In this document: positions 49,901 to 57,345 of the stretch, piece after piece
How positions within the stretch are numbered: the first letter of the stretch is position 1
Layout: every line of letters begins with the position of its first letter
Assembly (NCBI RefSeq): GCF_040958095.1
Contig: NC_091228.1
Coordinates: 12,267,964 to 12,331,963 of the forward strand
Direction: 5' to 3'
DNA: 64,000 nt
DNA from: Procambarus clarkii
Taxonomy: Eukaryota > Arthropoda > Malacostraca > Decapoda > Cambaridae
The notes under the pieces: generated by a model
Seen by the model: the letters and a program-made list of their open reading frames with translations, nothing else
Told to the model about the DNA's origin: nothing
Databases searched by the model: none
Program-made: the position numbers and the translations under genes

Positions 49901-50990
49901 TGAAGGTACTGGTGGTGGTAATGAGGGTACTGGTGGTGGTAATGAGGGTACTGGTGGTGGTAATGAGGGTACTGGTGGTGGTACTGAGGGTACTGGTGGT
50001 GGTAATGAGTGTACTGGTGGTGGTAATGAGGGTACTGGTGGTGGTAATGAGGGTACTGGTGGTGGTAATGAGGGTACTGGTGGTGGTACTGAGGGTACTG
50101 GTGGTGGTACTGAAGGTACTGGTGGTGGTAATGAGGGTACTGGTGGTGGTGCTGAGGGTACTGGTCGTGGTACTGAAGGTACTGGTGGTGGTAATGAGGG
50201 TACTGGTGGTGGTACTGAAGGTACTGGTGGTGGTAATGAGGGTACTGGTGGTGGTACTGAAGGTACTGGTGGTGGTACTGAAGGTACTGGTGGTGGTACT
50301 GAGGGTACTGGTGGTGGTACTGAGGGTACTGGTGGTGGTACTGAAGGTACTGGTGGTGGTAATGAGGGTACTGGTGGTGGTGCTGAGGGTACTGGTGGTG
50401 GTACTGAGGGTACTGGTGGTGGTACTGAGGGTACTGGTGGTGGTACTGATGGTACTGGTGGTGGTACTGAAGGTACTGGTGGTGGTAATGAGGGTACTGG
50501 TGGTGGTACTGAAGGTACTGGTGGTGGTACTGAAGGTACTGGTGGTGGTAATGAGGGTACTGGTGGTGGTGCTGAGGGTACTAGTGGTGGTACTGAGGGT
50601 ACTGGTGGTGGTACTGAGGGTACTGGTGGTGGTACTGAAGGTACTGGTGGTGGTAATGAAGGTACTGGTGGTGGTACTGAGGGTACTGGTGGTGGTACTG
50701 AGGGTACTGGTGGTGGTACTGAAGGTACTGGTGGTGGTAATGAGGGTACTGGTGGTGGTACTGAAGGTACTGGTGGTGGTAATGAGGGTACTGGTGGTGG
50801 TACTGAAGGTACTGGTGGTGGTACTGAAGGTACTGGTGGTGGTACTGAGGGTACTGGTGGTGGTACTGAGGGTACTGGTGGTGGTACTGAGGGTACTAGT
50901 GGTGGTACTGAGGGTACTGGTGGTGGTACGGAAGGTACTGGTGGTGGTAATGAGGGTACTGGTGGTGGTACTGAGTAGTAGGGAGGAAGA

Positions 50991-51113
50991 GCCAGCGGCT
51001 CCTTTTTTTTCAGGCCGGAGGACCCCTGTGGACTGTAAGAGCCAGCGGCTCCTTTTTTTTTCAGGCCGGAGGACCCCTGTGGACTGTAAGAGCCAGCGGC
51101 TCCTTTTTTTTTT
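50991..51113 (+). repeat. 50-51-bp tandem repeat at the satellite's right border
   Basis: Copies start at 50991, 51041 and 51092 (the last partial). Each begins with GAGCCAGCGGCTC, a GAGCC/GGCTC stem with a 3-base loop, followed by a run of eight to ten T. The first two then read CAGGCCGGAGGACCCCTGTG. The third copy leaves the repeat after the T run. Confidence 0.9.
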
Positions 51114-51177
51114 CTGGGAAATATCCCGGGTGTTAGCCAGGGTTTCAGGTAAATTTTGTCAGTCACAGATTTTAGAA

Positions 51178-51275
51178 GTAAGGATTTCTTATGATGAAAA
51201 TAATTTCCGAGACTTAGAAGTTTGTTAAGGTTTCTTATGATGTAAATAATGTCATACGAGTTTGTTAAAAAGTTC
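51178..51275 (+). repeat. Two imperfect ~49-bp direct copies in the Polinton's left flank
   Basis: TTTCTTATGATG(A/T)AAATAAT followed by GAGTTTGTTAA- or GAAGTTTGTTAA-like text occurs at about 51185-51228 and 51231-51273. The function is unknown. This lies between the satellite border and the element's terminal repeat, a stretch (51114-51428) with no supported gene. Confidence 0.55.
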
Positions 51276-51428
51276 TTATGGGAGAATTTTTTTTCAGAGT
51301 TCCTACCCATAATAAAACAGATATTTAGGCTGTATATGTTTAAGTTGGATTCTTACTTAGAAACTAGTATATCTGAATCATTTCACAGCCATCCCCTCCC
51401 TCACCTTTCCCTCCCCCTGCGTCTCCCA

Positions 51429-51927
51429 CTCGTACCTCACACCCCCCTCCCTCCCCCCTTACCTCGCAATCTGTCGCCTCACCTTTATTTACCTTACGCC
51501 CGGCCAGCCAGACATCGCATACAGGTTACCTCTTATCTTATCTTATCTTCTCCATAATATCTGGACCGTCCCTCCTCTCTCTCTCTCTCCTCTTCATATT
51601 ATTCCCTCTTCCTATTTTCTGACATACTAATATTTTATTCCTTTTTCATTAACCAGTCAGTTTTATACAAATCAACCGAAGCATCTCAATGTAACCTTTA
51701 ATACTGAAACTGTCTCAGAGACTATCTAAGCTGGCCCCAGCTACCTGCCCCAGGCTATCTGCCCGAGGCAATCATCACCTGATTACCTGCCCCAGACATC
51801 TACCAGTCATTGTCGGCGTTCGCCACCGTAATAATTTATATATATACATTAAGCGTTAATAAAACTTATTTATTTATTTATAATTTATTTAGTCATCTAA
51901 TTCATAGTTTACACAATTTATAATAAA
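51429..51927 (+). repeat. Left terminal inverted repeat of the Polinton
   Basis: It pairs with 63365-63877 in inverse orientation, from CTCGTAC (51429) inward to TAATAAA (51927). Shared landmarks include a (TATCT)n run, a (CT)n run, the CTGGCCCCAGCTACCTG block and GGCGTTCGCCACCG. The copies differ by scattered substitutions and by the length of the CT, TA and CCCT runs. C-rich sequence continues outward to ~51390 without a clear partner on the right. Confidence 0.95.
51859..51895 (-). terminator. Candidate polyadenylation signals in the left TIR
   Basis: On the minus strand the TIR carries several overlapping AATAAA hexamers (in AAATAAATAAATAAG-type sequence) some 200 bp downstream of the protease stop, which is the end of the minus-strand gene series. 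The AT-rich run could also give matches by chance. Confidence 0.4.
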
Positions 51928-52006
51928 CGACTCATTTAGCCCGAAGTTCTAAGAAGCTCGCTCCTCAATCCGCTTGTATAATATCCGTCCTATTCACTCT
52001 TCATCT

Positions 52007-52093
52007 CTGTAAATAAAGAATAACAGTTTCAGATAGCGTTTACACATGTACAATATTTATCATACACATAAAACCTCAAACAAATGTACTCAC
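52007..52093 (-). other. Candidate 87-bp intron just downstream of the protease stop
   Basis: On the minus strand a donor GTGAGT begins at 52093 and a pyrimidine-rich acceptor TTATTTACAG ends at 52007. Because the protease stop (52127-52129) lies upstream, it would be a 3'-UTR intron, or part of an alternative transcript using another frame. Confidence 0.4.
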
Positions 52094-52126
52094 CATTTTC
52101 CGTTAGATAATTTGTTATAGCCTCAT

Positions 52127-52684
52127 TCAGCCAGTCGTCTCCAAGCACATTTTCCAACAAATATCGCTCTTATCATAACACAGCGTTTCATAGCAGCTCG
52201 GCATATTTTTAAATAAAGCATAAGATAGCCTCATTACGTTCCTATCATTCTGCATATATTCTCCATAAGTAAAACTAGTTTCAAATAGCTTTATTGCAGT
52301 TTTTAGATCCTTGTTTGAAAGATGGTAACAGAAAAACATCGCATATAGCCCGCATACGTAAGTATTTAAACTTTGAAGTCTCTCTGTAAACGTGTATACA
52401 TCACAGTCTTTATAATAATTTAAAAACTCCGAAATGTATGGCGAATACACATTTATTCCATATGAATCGAGTATAACTATTTCCCGTTTAGATTTATATA
52501 CAGCAATCCAGTGACCCATTACTTCCTTAGAGTCTCTTCCTAAGGTATTTATTATAAACATAATCGGTTTATCCCGTATTTGCTTCATTATTCTATATAT
52601 ATCCGTGGCTAAATAGCATCCAATATATTTAGCTTTACTACCTTTCATATCGTTCAATGCCGTATTAATTTGTTTGCAGTTCAT
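52127..52684 (-). CDS. Adenain-like cysteine protease (PRO)
   Basis: This 185-residue protein has the order of catalytic residues of adenovirus-type/Ulp1-clan cysteine proteases: His58 in GHWIAVY, Asp73 in ILDSYG, a probable oxyanion Gln104, and Cys111 in NTYVCGLYAMFF. In Polintons and adenoviruses this enzyme cleaves virion precursor proteins during maturation. It is the last gene before the left TIR. Its ATG overlaps the major capsid stop (ATGA), so it probably depends on re-initiation or a separate spliced mRNA. Length is close to adenain (~200 residues). The frame looks intact. Confidence 0.88.
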   Translation of the reverse strand: MNCKQINTALNDMKGSKAKYIGCYLATDIYRIMKQIRDKPIMFIINTLGRDSKEVMGHWIAVYKSKREIVILDSYGINVYSPYISEFLNYYKDCDVYTFTERLQSLNTYVCGLYAMFFCYHLSNKDLKTAIKLFETSFTYGEYMQNDRNVMRLSYALFKNMPSCYETLCYDKSDICWKMCLETTG

Positions 52685-54033
52685 GCTCTTGTATCACACA
52701 CAACTCGCCTATCGGAATAAATTCTCAATACTCCCATTGTAATTCCGAATAAAATAATAACTTTATTTGATTTCGCTGGAACAGCAAATTCTAATGTAAT
52801 TCTCAGGTTGCCCGAAGCCTCTATAGGAAGGGTATCTCTCAATTCCTCAGGCGTTAGTCTAAATGCCAGTAATGTTCTTCCTTTTATAAATGAATTATAT
52901 GTCAAGGTATTGCAAGCATTAAAGCCTACTGTATTTTGAGTCTCGTAGTATAGTTTCGAACATTTATTCGGGAATTTGCAAGTTATATTAAATAAGTTTG
53001 TCCCATCACGTGTAATATATACATTAGATAAATCGCAGTGATCGAAATAAAGTGGATTAAGTGTATACGCTCCTGATATTGCTTCCATATCCATCATCAT
53101 AATAAATAATTTATCTGGGATAATGCTCCCCCATGGCTGGTCAATACTTAATCTCTGCTGCCCATTACCGAGAATGAACGTCTTATGGAGTGTCTTATCA
53201 AACGTATATGTAACTGGTGTATTTTGTTCAGCCAGAGCTCTATTAATAGCCTCCAATCCAGATGCAAATGGAGTTATCCGATCAATCCACATTCTAGCTA
53301 GTTTTATGTTAAACTTATATCCAGATTCAATACTGTTTATAACCCACGGATCACTGTTAAGTTCTAATCTCAAACGAATATCAATTCCATCCAAAAAATA
53401 TTCGCTCAAAGTTGTAATGTCCAATAGCAGTTTAAAGCAACAATTTACTCCCTCAGTTTTTAACTTTACAAATCTAGATTTAAGGTCTTCTGAGGCATTC
53501 TTAAAATAATCTACATCATATTTTTCAGGGAAAACATCATTATAGAAATACGTTAGTTCTTTAAATCTTTCAGCTTTACATTCAGAAAGCGTCGTCATTA
53601 GCTTTACATATGATAAATATGAAAATAATGAATTAGTTTCCACCACTTGTTCATTTAAATAAACAGTTACAGCTTTAAACATTGTCTGGGACAAACCATT
53701 GACTATTGATGCATTTTTAATATCCGCTAAAGCCGTAATTCCGTCAGGTCCCGTTAATTCAACCATCAGTTCTAGCGTCAAGCTCGAAAGATCAATAAAT
53801 TGACCCTTAACTCCCGGGATACGAAATTCAATATAAGAGTCTTTAAATTTATTGTTAATACTTGAATTCACAGGTAAAATATCCTGTGTCTGTCTTGAAA
53901 ATATCGTACTTTCAACCATTCTATGAGGACTAACTTTAGGAAAGCCATCGCTTATAGCAGCTGTATAATTTTCTAAAGGAACTTGCAATGCTGCACTAGG
54001 AGCATTTACACTCATCATGTCTGCGTCTAGCAT
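52681..54033 (-). CDS. Major capsid protein (double jelly-roll type)
   Basis: This 450-residue protein starts at ATG 54031-54033. It resembles the family often annotated F54H12.2-like in animal genomes, recognised as the Polinton major capsid protein. The cues are an early strand-rich IEFRIPG segment (68-74) followed by a long hydrophobic strand region, TVYLNEQVVE at 123-132, many alternating beta-type stretches, and a C-terminal beta-rich domain. It should form the hexon-like capsomers. The call rests on family resemblance and its position between the small basic protein and the protease. It overlaps PRO by 4 bp. A minor role or a divergent penton is less likely, because 54493-55398 fits the penton better. 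Confidence 0.75.
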   Translation of the reverse strand: MLDADMMSVNAPSAALQVPLENYTAAISDGFPKVSPHRMVESTIFSRQTQDILPVNSSINNKFKDSYIEFRIPGVKGQFIDLSSLTLELMVELTGPDGITALADIKNASIVNGLSQTMFKAVTVYLNEQVVETNSLFSYLSYVKLMTTLSECKAERFKELTYFYNDVFPEKYDVDYFKNASEDLKSRFVKLKTEGVNCCFKLLLDITTLSEYFLDGIDIRLRLELNSDPWVINSIESGYKFNIKLARMWIDRITPFASGLEAINRALAEQNTPVTYTFDKTLHKTFILGNGQQRLSIDQPWGSIIPDKLFIMMMDMEAISGAYTLNPLYFDHCDLSNVYITRDGTNLFNITCKFPNKCSKLYYETQNTVGFNACNTLTYNSFIKGRTLLAFRLTPEELRDTLPIEASGNLRITLEFAVPAKSNKVIILFGITMGVLRIYSDRRVVCDTRA

Positions 54034-54049
54034 ACAACTAGTACTGTTT

Positions 54050-54445
54050 TTATGAAAACACGTCTTTATATCTATCCATTTTCTTTATATAGGCAGGTCT
54101 TTTCGTTTTTCTTTTCGTTATTCGGCCACCTGCTAACAATTTAGGACCTATACTTTTCAATGTTTCCATACCGCGTTTTCTAATTGAATCTTTCAAAGTA
54201 CCTTGACCAGCATTTATATCCTGCAAAACATTCTGTCCCATTGTCAATGCTGCAGGCATAATAGTTTTTAATAGGAAAGGAGTTGCTCTACGAGCTAGAC
54301 CAGTTAAGAAACTTAATATTCCACCTCCTCTTAAATGTCTTCTATCAAAAACAGTAATATCGCCCAGTGCTCCACCTCTCTTCCCTCGAGGAGCGATAAA
54401 TCGCCCTACCTCGTCAACAGACAGCGGTACAAACCCGACCCTCAT
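54050..54445 (-). CDS. Small basic protein, candidate virion core/membrane-active protein
   Basis: 131 residues from ATG 54443-54445. The frame extends 15 bases further upstream only through a non-ATG TTG codon. It contains a Gly-rich basic stretch (RGGGILSFLTGLARRATPFL), a hydrophobic amphipathic middle, and a Lys/Arg-rich C-terminal third. Small basic Gly-rich proteins next to the capsid genes are usual in Polintons and adintoviruses, where they have been compared with adenovirus core or membrane-lytic proteins. I cannot name a specific homologue. It lies between the minor and major capsid genes, 48 bp after the former's stop. Confidence 0.6.
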   Translation of the reverse strand: MRVGFVPLSVDEVGRFIAPRGKRGGALGDITVFDRRHLRGGGILSFLTGLARRATPFLLKTIMPAALTMGQNVLQDINAGQGTLKDSIRKRGMETLKSIGPKLLAGGRITKRKTKRPAYIKKMDRYKDVFS

Positions 54446-54492
54446 GTTTAAACAGGCCAAGAGAGAATGATAAACTCCCTCTACTCATGCCA

Positions 54493-55398
54493 TTATATAT
54501 CAACGGGTCTAATATGTAATACTGCAATCGTACATCCATCCTTTTCAAAATATACAGGCTCCCCATCTTGATCTGTTAATCTAATACTGATGCCATCAAT
54601 ATTAGTCGTATTTAAAGGTTTATATAATTTCCTGTGTGTTACATTACTTTGAAACGAAACAACATCCAAGATATTTACAATCTGATTACCAAACATGGTG
54701 GGCTGCACCTTATCACAATATACACACAAGAAATCTATACGGCCTCCTGGCCTAGGATGATAATAGCAAGTATCTTGTACAAATAACCTGTTATTAGGTA
54801 GCTTATTCATAATAAAAATATCATAGGCTTTACCTACTTCAGCTCCAATAACTTTACATATATTTCGACCGAAAGATAAAGAAATTCGAACAACTAATTT
54901 TCCATCCTTTGTAATAAATAATTTTAACAACTTCTCACTAAATGCTGCATTAAACTTAATTCGATTAATACTCGAATCATATTTCATATAAACGTCCCCG
55001 TGATCTGGGAAATTATAATTAAGTACGGGTCCTATAAAACTCAGTGAACCTTTTGAAAATATAGTAGAAATTTCTCTATTTAAAATAGTCGTTAGCTCTA
55101 TGCAATTATCACTGGCTAAAATATCCGACTTTAAAGTGAAAGATGTATTCACCGTACTCAAATCAGATAAATTTTTATTAGACACTAGAAGTTGAACTGA
55201 AATAAAACTTTCCGGGTCATTCCTCCTAACAGCGAAATAAGATGGAGGCAGGAATATATTCTTCAGGCACACTTCATAAGCTTTATTCGGGTCTAAAGGC
55301 AGCTGATTATGTAATCTATTTTCAAAAGCATTGGGAGCATTGTTTTTAAATACATCAGTATCAGAGTTACTCGCTGCATATATAACGTAACTATCCAT
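54493..55398 (-). CDS. Minor capsid (penton-like, single jelly-roll) protein
   Basis: 301 residues. The N-terminus has the pattern of Polinton pentons: a short beta start, then FENRLHNQLPLD and EVCLKNIFLPP (~25-52), then beta-rich text. It ends with FLCVYCDKV, a YKPLN motif, and a closing strand block with IRLTDQDGEPV near the C-terminus. Pentons occupy capsid vertices. ATG 55396-55398 lies one base after a splice-acceptor-like TCTACAG, and the upstream gene ends one base before GTGAGT, so this gene may be expressed from a spliced mRNA. The frame is intact and the length is usual for the family. Confidence 0.75.
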   Translation of the reverse strand: MDSYVIYAASNSDTDVFKNNAPNAFENRLHNQLPLDPNKAYEVCLKNIFLPPSYFAVRRNDPESFISVQLLVSNKNLSDLSTVNTSFTLKSDILASDNCIELTTILNREISTIFSKGSLSFIGPVLNYNFPDHGDVYMKYDSSINRIKFNAAFSEKLLKLFITKDGKLVVRISLSFGRNICKVIGAEVGKAYDIFIMNKLPNNRLFVQDTCYYHPRPGGRIDFLCVYCDKVQPTMFGNQIVNILDVVSFQSNVTHRKLYKPLNTTNIDGISIRLTDQDGEPVYFEKDGCTIAVLHIRPVDI

Positions 55399-55399
55399 C

Positions 55400-55441
55400 C
55401 TGTAGACTAATAGTAAATGATAAAAATAAACAGAAACTCAC
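55400..55441 (-). other. Candidate 42-bp mini-intron between upstream gene and penton
   Basis: On the minus strand AAG|GTGAGT follows the upstream TAA directly, and the acceptor TCTACAG|GATG falls one base before the penton ATG. Both sites fit consensus well, but 42 bp is very short for an animal intron. Confidence 0.35.
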
Positions 55442-55442
55442 C

Positions 55443-55895
55443 TTAATATGATATCCAGGTAGACTCTCCTTCATCTCCAGCCTTGATCTTCCTCTTCAAA
55501 CTTGGAGGAGAAAACACTTGATTTTTCGCATCTACATTTCTAAATAAATTCTTAGGTGTAGAGGTCAAAGAGTAGAACAACTTTGCAATTGGCAGTTTAT
55601 CTTCTGGGAATAACAATTTCGGAGTGCACATCCTGCCTATAACGTCATCAACAATATTGATCCCAGTAACTGGCGATGTAATGTTCCCTTCCTCATCCCA
55701 CTTTACAAGTCCAGTTGTATTAAAATAATTTAACAAGGAGACAGCAAAATCATAATCCTTAAGCTTTAATCTTAAGTCTATCAAGTGTTGTATAACAGGA
55801 TTTGTTCTCACTGTCATCGTAGGCTTCTCAACACTTACTGCCGTAGGCTTCTGTTGATCAATAGCTTTTCGTGGTACAAGATAGAATTCTTTCAT
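55443..55895 (-). CDS. Uncharacterised Polinton protein, 150 aa
   Basis: It starts MKEFYLVPRKA, a start type I associate with conserved small Polinton ORFs upstream of the penton. The middle is Leu/Lys-rich and probably helical (residues ~32-60), and the C-terminus is basic with a KRKIKAGDEGE stretch. No catalytic motif, signal peptide or membrane segment is seen. Its ATG overlaps the stop of the preceding gene (TAATG). It sits among structural genes, so a virion or assembly role is plausible but unproven. Confidence 0.6.
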   Translation of the reverse strand: MKEFYLVPRKAIDQQKPTAVSVEKPTMTVRTNPVIQHLIDLRLKLKDYDFAVSLLNYFNTTGLVKWDEEGNITSPVTGINIVDDVIGRMCTPKLLFPEDKLPIAKLFYSLTSTPKNLFRNVDAKNQVFSPPSLKRKIKAGDEGESTWISY

Positions 55896-56236
55896 TATTC
55901 CTTATTAAATAGCCTTGAAATGAAATTTATAGCTATGGGAAGTAAAATGCCCAATAAATTACCTCCTCTTTTACTTGTTAATATGTCTTTCTTGAGTGAA
56001 ATAGCCTTCTTCTTACAGGCTAATGTATGGAGTAGGGCTCTATATTTAGAAAGTCTCTTTAAAATTGGCTTCCCAACTTCAATTTTATTTTTTAAGAAAT
56101 TATTAAATATTTCTGATAAGCAAAGTATATGTTCCTTTTTAAGAGTCTTAATTAACTTTTTCCTAGAATTATAACCTAATCTAGCTAATAGTTCAATAAA
56201 TCCACGATACTTGCTAACTAAGGGCTGCTTCTTCAT
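55895..56236 (-). CDS. Small basic protein with C-terminal hydrophobic segment, 113 aa
   Basis: A very Lys/Arg-rich protein of mostly helical character. Near the C-terminus a KRGG turn is followed by a hydrophobic stretch (GGNLLGILLPIAINFISRLF). Similar GG-plus-hydrophobic tails occur in small Polinton/adintovirus proteins thought to bind DNA or disrupt membranes; this is resemblance only. It overlaps integrase by 4 bp (ATGA) and the next gene at TAATG, which supports a compact, co-transcribed cluster. Confidence 0.6.
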   Translation of the reverse strand: MKKQPLVSKYRGFIELLARLGYNSRKKLIKTLKKEHILCLSEIFNNFLKNKIEVGKPILKRLSKYRALLHTLACKKKAISLKKDILTSKRGGNLLGILLPIAINFISRLFNKE

Positions 56237-57345
56237 AGTTTCTTCACGTCATCTGAATTCACCCACTGATCAAATGAACTGTCGTAACCGACGTATCTAA
56301 CTTTATATAAAGTAGTATTACCAACTTTACGTTTACTTATAATTCTCTCAATTTCAAATGTATCTGACAAGTAGGTGGGAGTCAACTCCTCTCTATAAAA
56401 TCCGCCTTCTATAAGTCTATTATTTAAGTCCTTTAGATAATATAAAGGCACGGGTTGTTTAGTATCAATTTGAGCAATTGTAAATATTTCCTTAGTGTTC
56501 TGTTGATGAAAACCTCTTTTGAACTTTGAAATACGATTAGATAAGGCAAGCTGTACTGTATCTCCTACAGACAGATGATTACTGATGCGTGGCTTAGTCT
56601 GCTGCTCTCCTTTATACATGAGCTTAAATTGCCTAGTCACATCTCGAGGCGAAGATAAAGCATGTACATCAATAGGTATTTTCCCCTTTAATCCTCTATG
56701 TGGTGTTCTATTATACGTTTTAACCATATCAGGTAAAACATTTATATAGGTTAAGGTGTTATAAGCCGTTAAATATTTATATATCTTAGTTTTCAATGTT
56801 CTTATAAATCTCTCTGCAATGCTGGCTTTAGTTTCCTGAGAAAATACACTGTACAGATCAATGTTTTTACTGTCTAACAATCGTTTCATATATTTATTAT
56901 AGAATTCACCGCCCTTATCAGTGTTAAGCTTCCTTACACCTTTTGATGAAGGTAAATCCAGAACAGCTTTCATGGCTTCACTTACACTCTGACCTGATTT
57001 AGTGGATAGTGGAACTACATGTGCAAACCTTGAAAATATATCAACACAAACTAATAAATATTTAATATCATTGTTGTGCTTAGCTAACAATGTCATATCA
57101 GCCAAGTCACTGGTAAAGAAAGCTTTAGGTCTAGGTGCTAAGATACGTCTTCGTTTAAATTTACGTTTTTTTAATAGATGTAAGGTATAAGCATTAGACG
57201 TTTTTAAATAGTCTTTCACATCTTTTATAGTTATTTCAGGGATTGTTTTCTTTGCAGCCTTATACAATTTTAAAACGCCACCAAACCCACCTATAGACTT
57301 GGGGTCATTGTATATCTTATTAAGAGTTTGTGTAATGTTCACCAT
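56233..57345 (-). CDS. Retrovirus-like DDE integrase with C-terminal chromodomain (INT)
   Basis: 370 residues. The catalytic core has D80 (SDLADM), D143 (NTDKGGEF) and E178 (AERFIRTLK); the last two are 35 residues apart, the DD35E spacing of retroviral and Polinton integrases. A typical YNRTPHRGL segment follows. The last ~41 residues (330-370) form a chromodomain (YKVRYVGYDSSFDQWV with aromatic cage residues), which may guide insertion to modified histones. The N-terminal part (1-70) lacks a clear HHCC zinc finger. Its ATG overlaps the ATPase stop by several bases. INT joins the element's ends to host DNA. The frame is intact. Confidence 0.92.
   Translation of the reverse strand: MVNITQTLNKIYNDPKSIGGFGGVLKLYKAAKKTIPEITIKDVKDYLKTSNAYTLHLLKKRKFKRRRILAPRPKAFFTSDLADMTLLAKHNNDIKYLLVCVDIFSRFAHVVPLSTKSGQSVSEAMKAVLDLPSSKGVRKLNTDKGGEFYNKYMKRLLDSKNIDLYSVFSQETKASIAERFIRTLKTKIYKYLTAYNTLTYINVLPDMVKTYNRTPHRGLKGKIPIDVHALSSPRDVTRQFKLMYKGEQQTKPRISNHLSVGDTVQLALSNRISKFKRGFHQQNTKEIFTIAQIDTKQPVPLYYLKDLNNRLIEGGFYREELTPTYLSDTFEIERIISKRKVGNTTLYKVRYVGYDSSFDQWVNSDDVKKL

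Larger units (their letters stand above)
11826..50980 (+). repeat. ~39-kb G-rich minisatellite/satellite array (18-, 24-, then 21-bp units)
   Basis: The left edge (11830-12030) has 18-bp units such as GGTTCTGGCGGTACTCGG. From ~12050 to 12900 24-bp units dominate. From ~12940 to 50980 the unit is 21 bp: a variable 9-mer (ACTGAGGGT, AATGAGGGT, ACTGAAGGT, GCTGAGGGT, ACCTAGGGT or ACTTAGGGT) followed by ACTGGTGGTGGT. That gives about 1,800 copies. The consensus unit holds 10 G and 2 C, an extreme strand skew, and four G-runs per unit. The 21-bp period keeps frames open, so VLRVLVV-, GTEGTGG-, STTTSTL- and PPPVPSV-type ORFs of hundreds to thousands of codons appear on both strands. I do not regard them as genes. 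Confidence 0.97.

Noticed and set aside
11826..50980. CRISPR array
   Set aside because: Repeats are contiguous 21-bp units without unique spacers, and there are no cas genes; the context is eukaryotic.
49880..51310. Minus-strand Pro-rich 476-codon ORF entering the satellite from its right flank
   Set aside because: It has a unique ~110-residue head, but that head is read from the 50-bp repeats and AT-rich flank. It has no signal peptide or domain, and the rest is satellite.
51249..51557. Plus-strand 102-codon ORF across the left TIR edge
   Set aside because: It spans flank and TIR and is low-complexity Pro/Leu/His from the C-rich TIR. No sign of a gene.
53123..53509. Plus-strand ORFs inside the Polinton genes (also 55785-56174, 57002-57190, 58501-58716)
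   Set aside because: They are antisense shadows of the capsid, small-protein, integrase and PolB genes.
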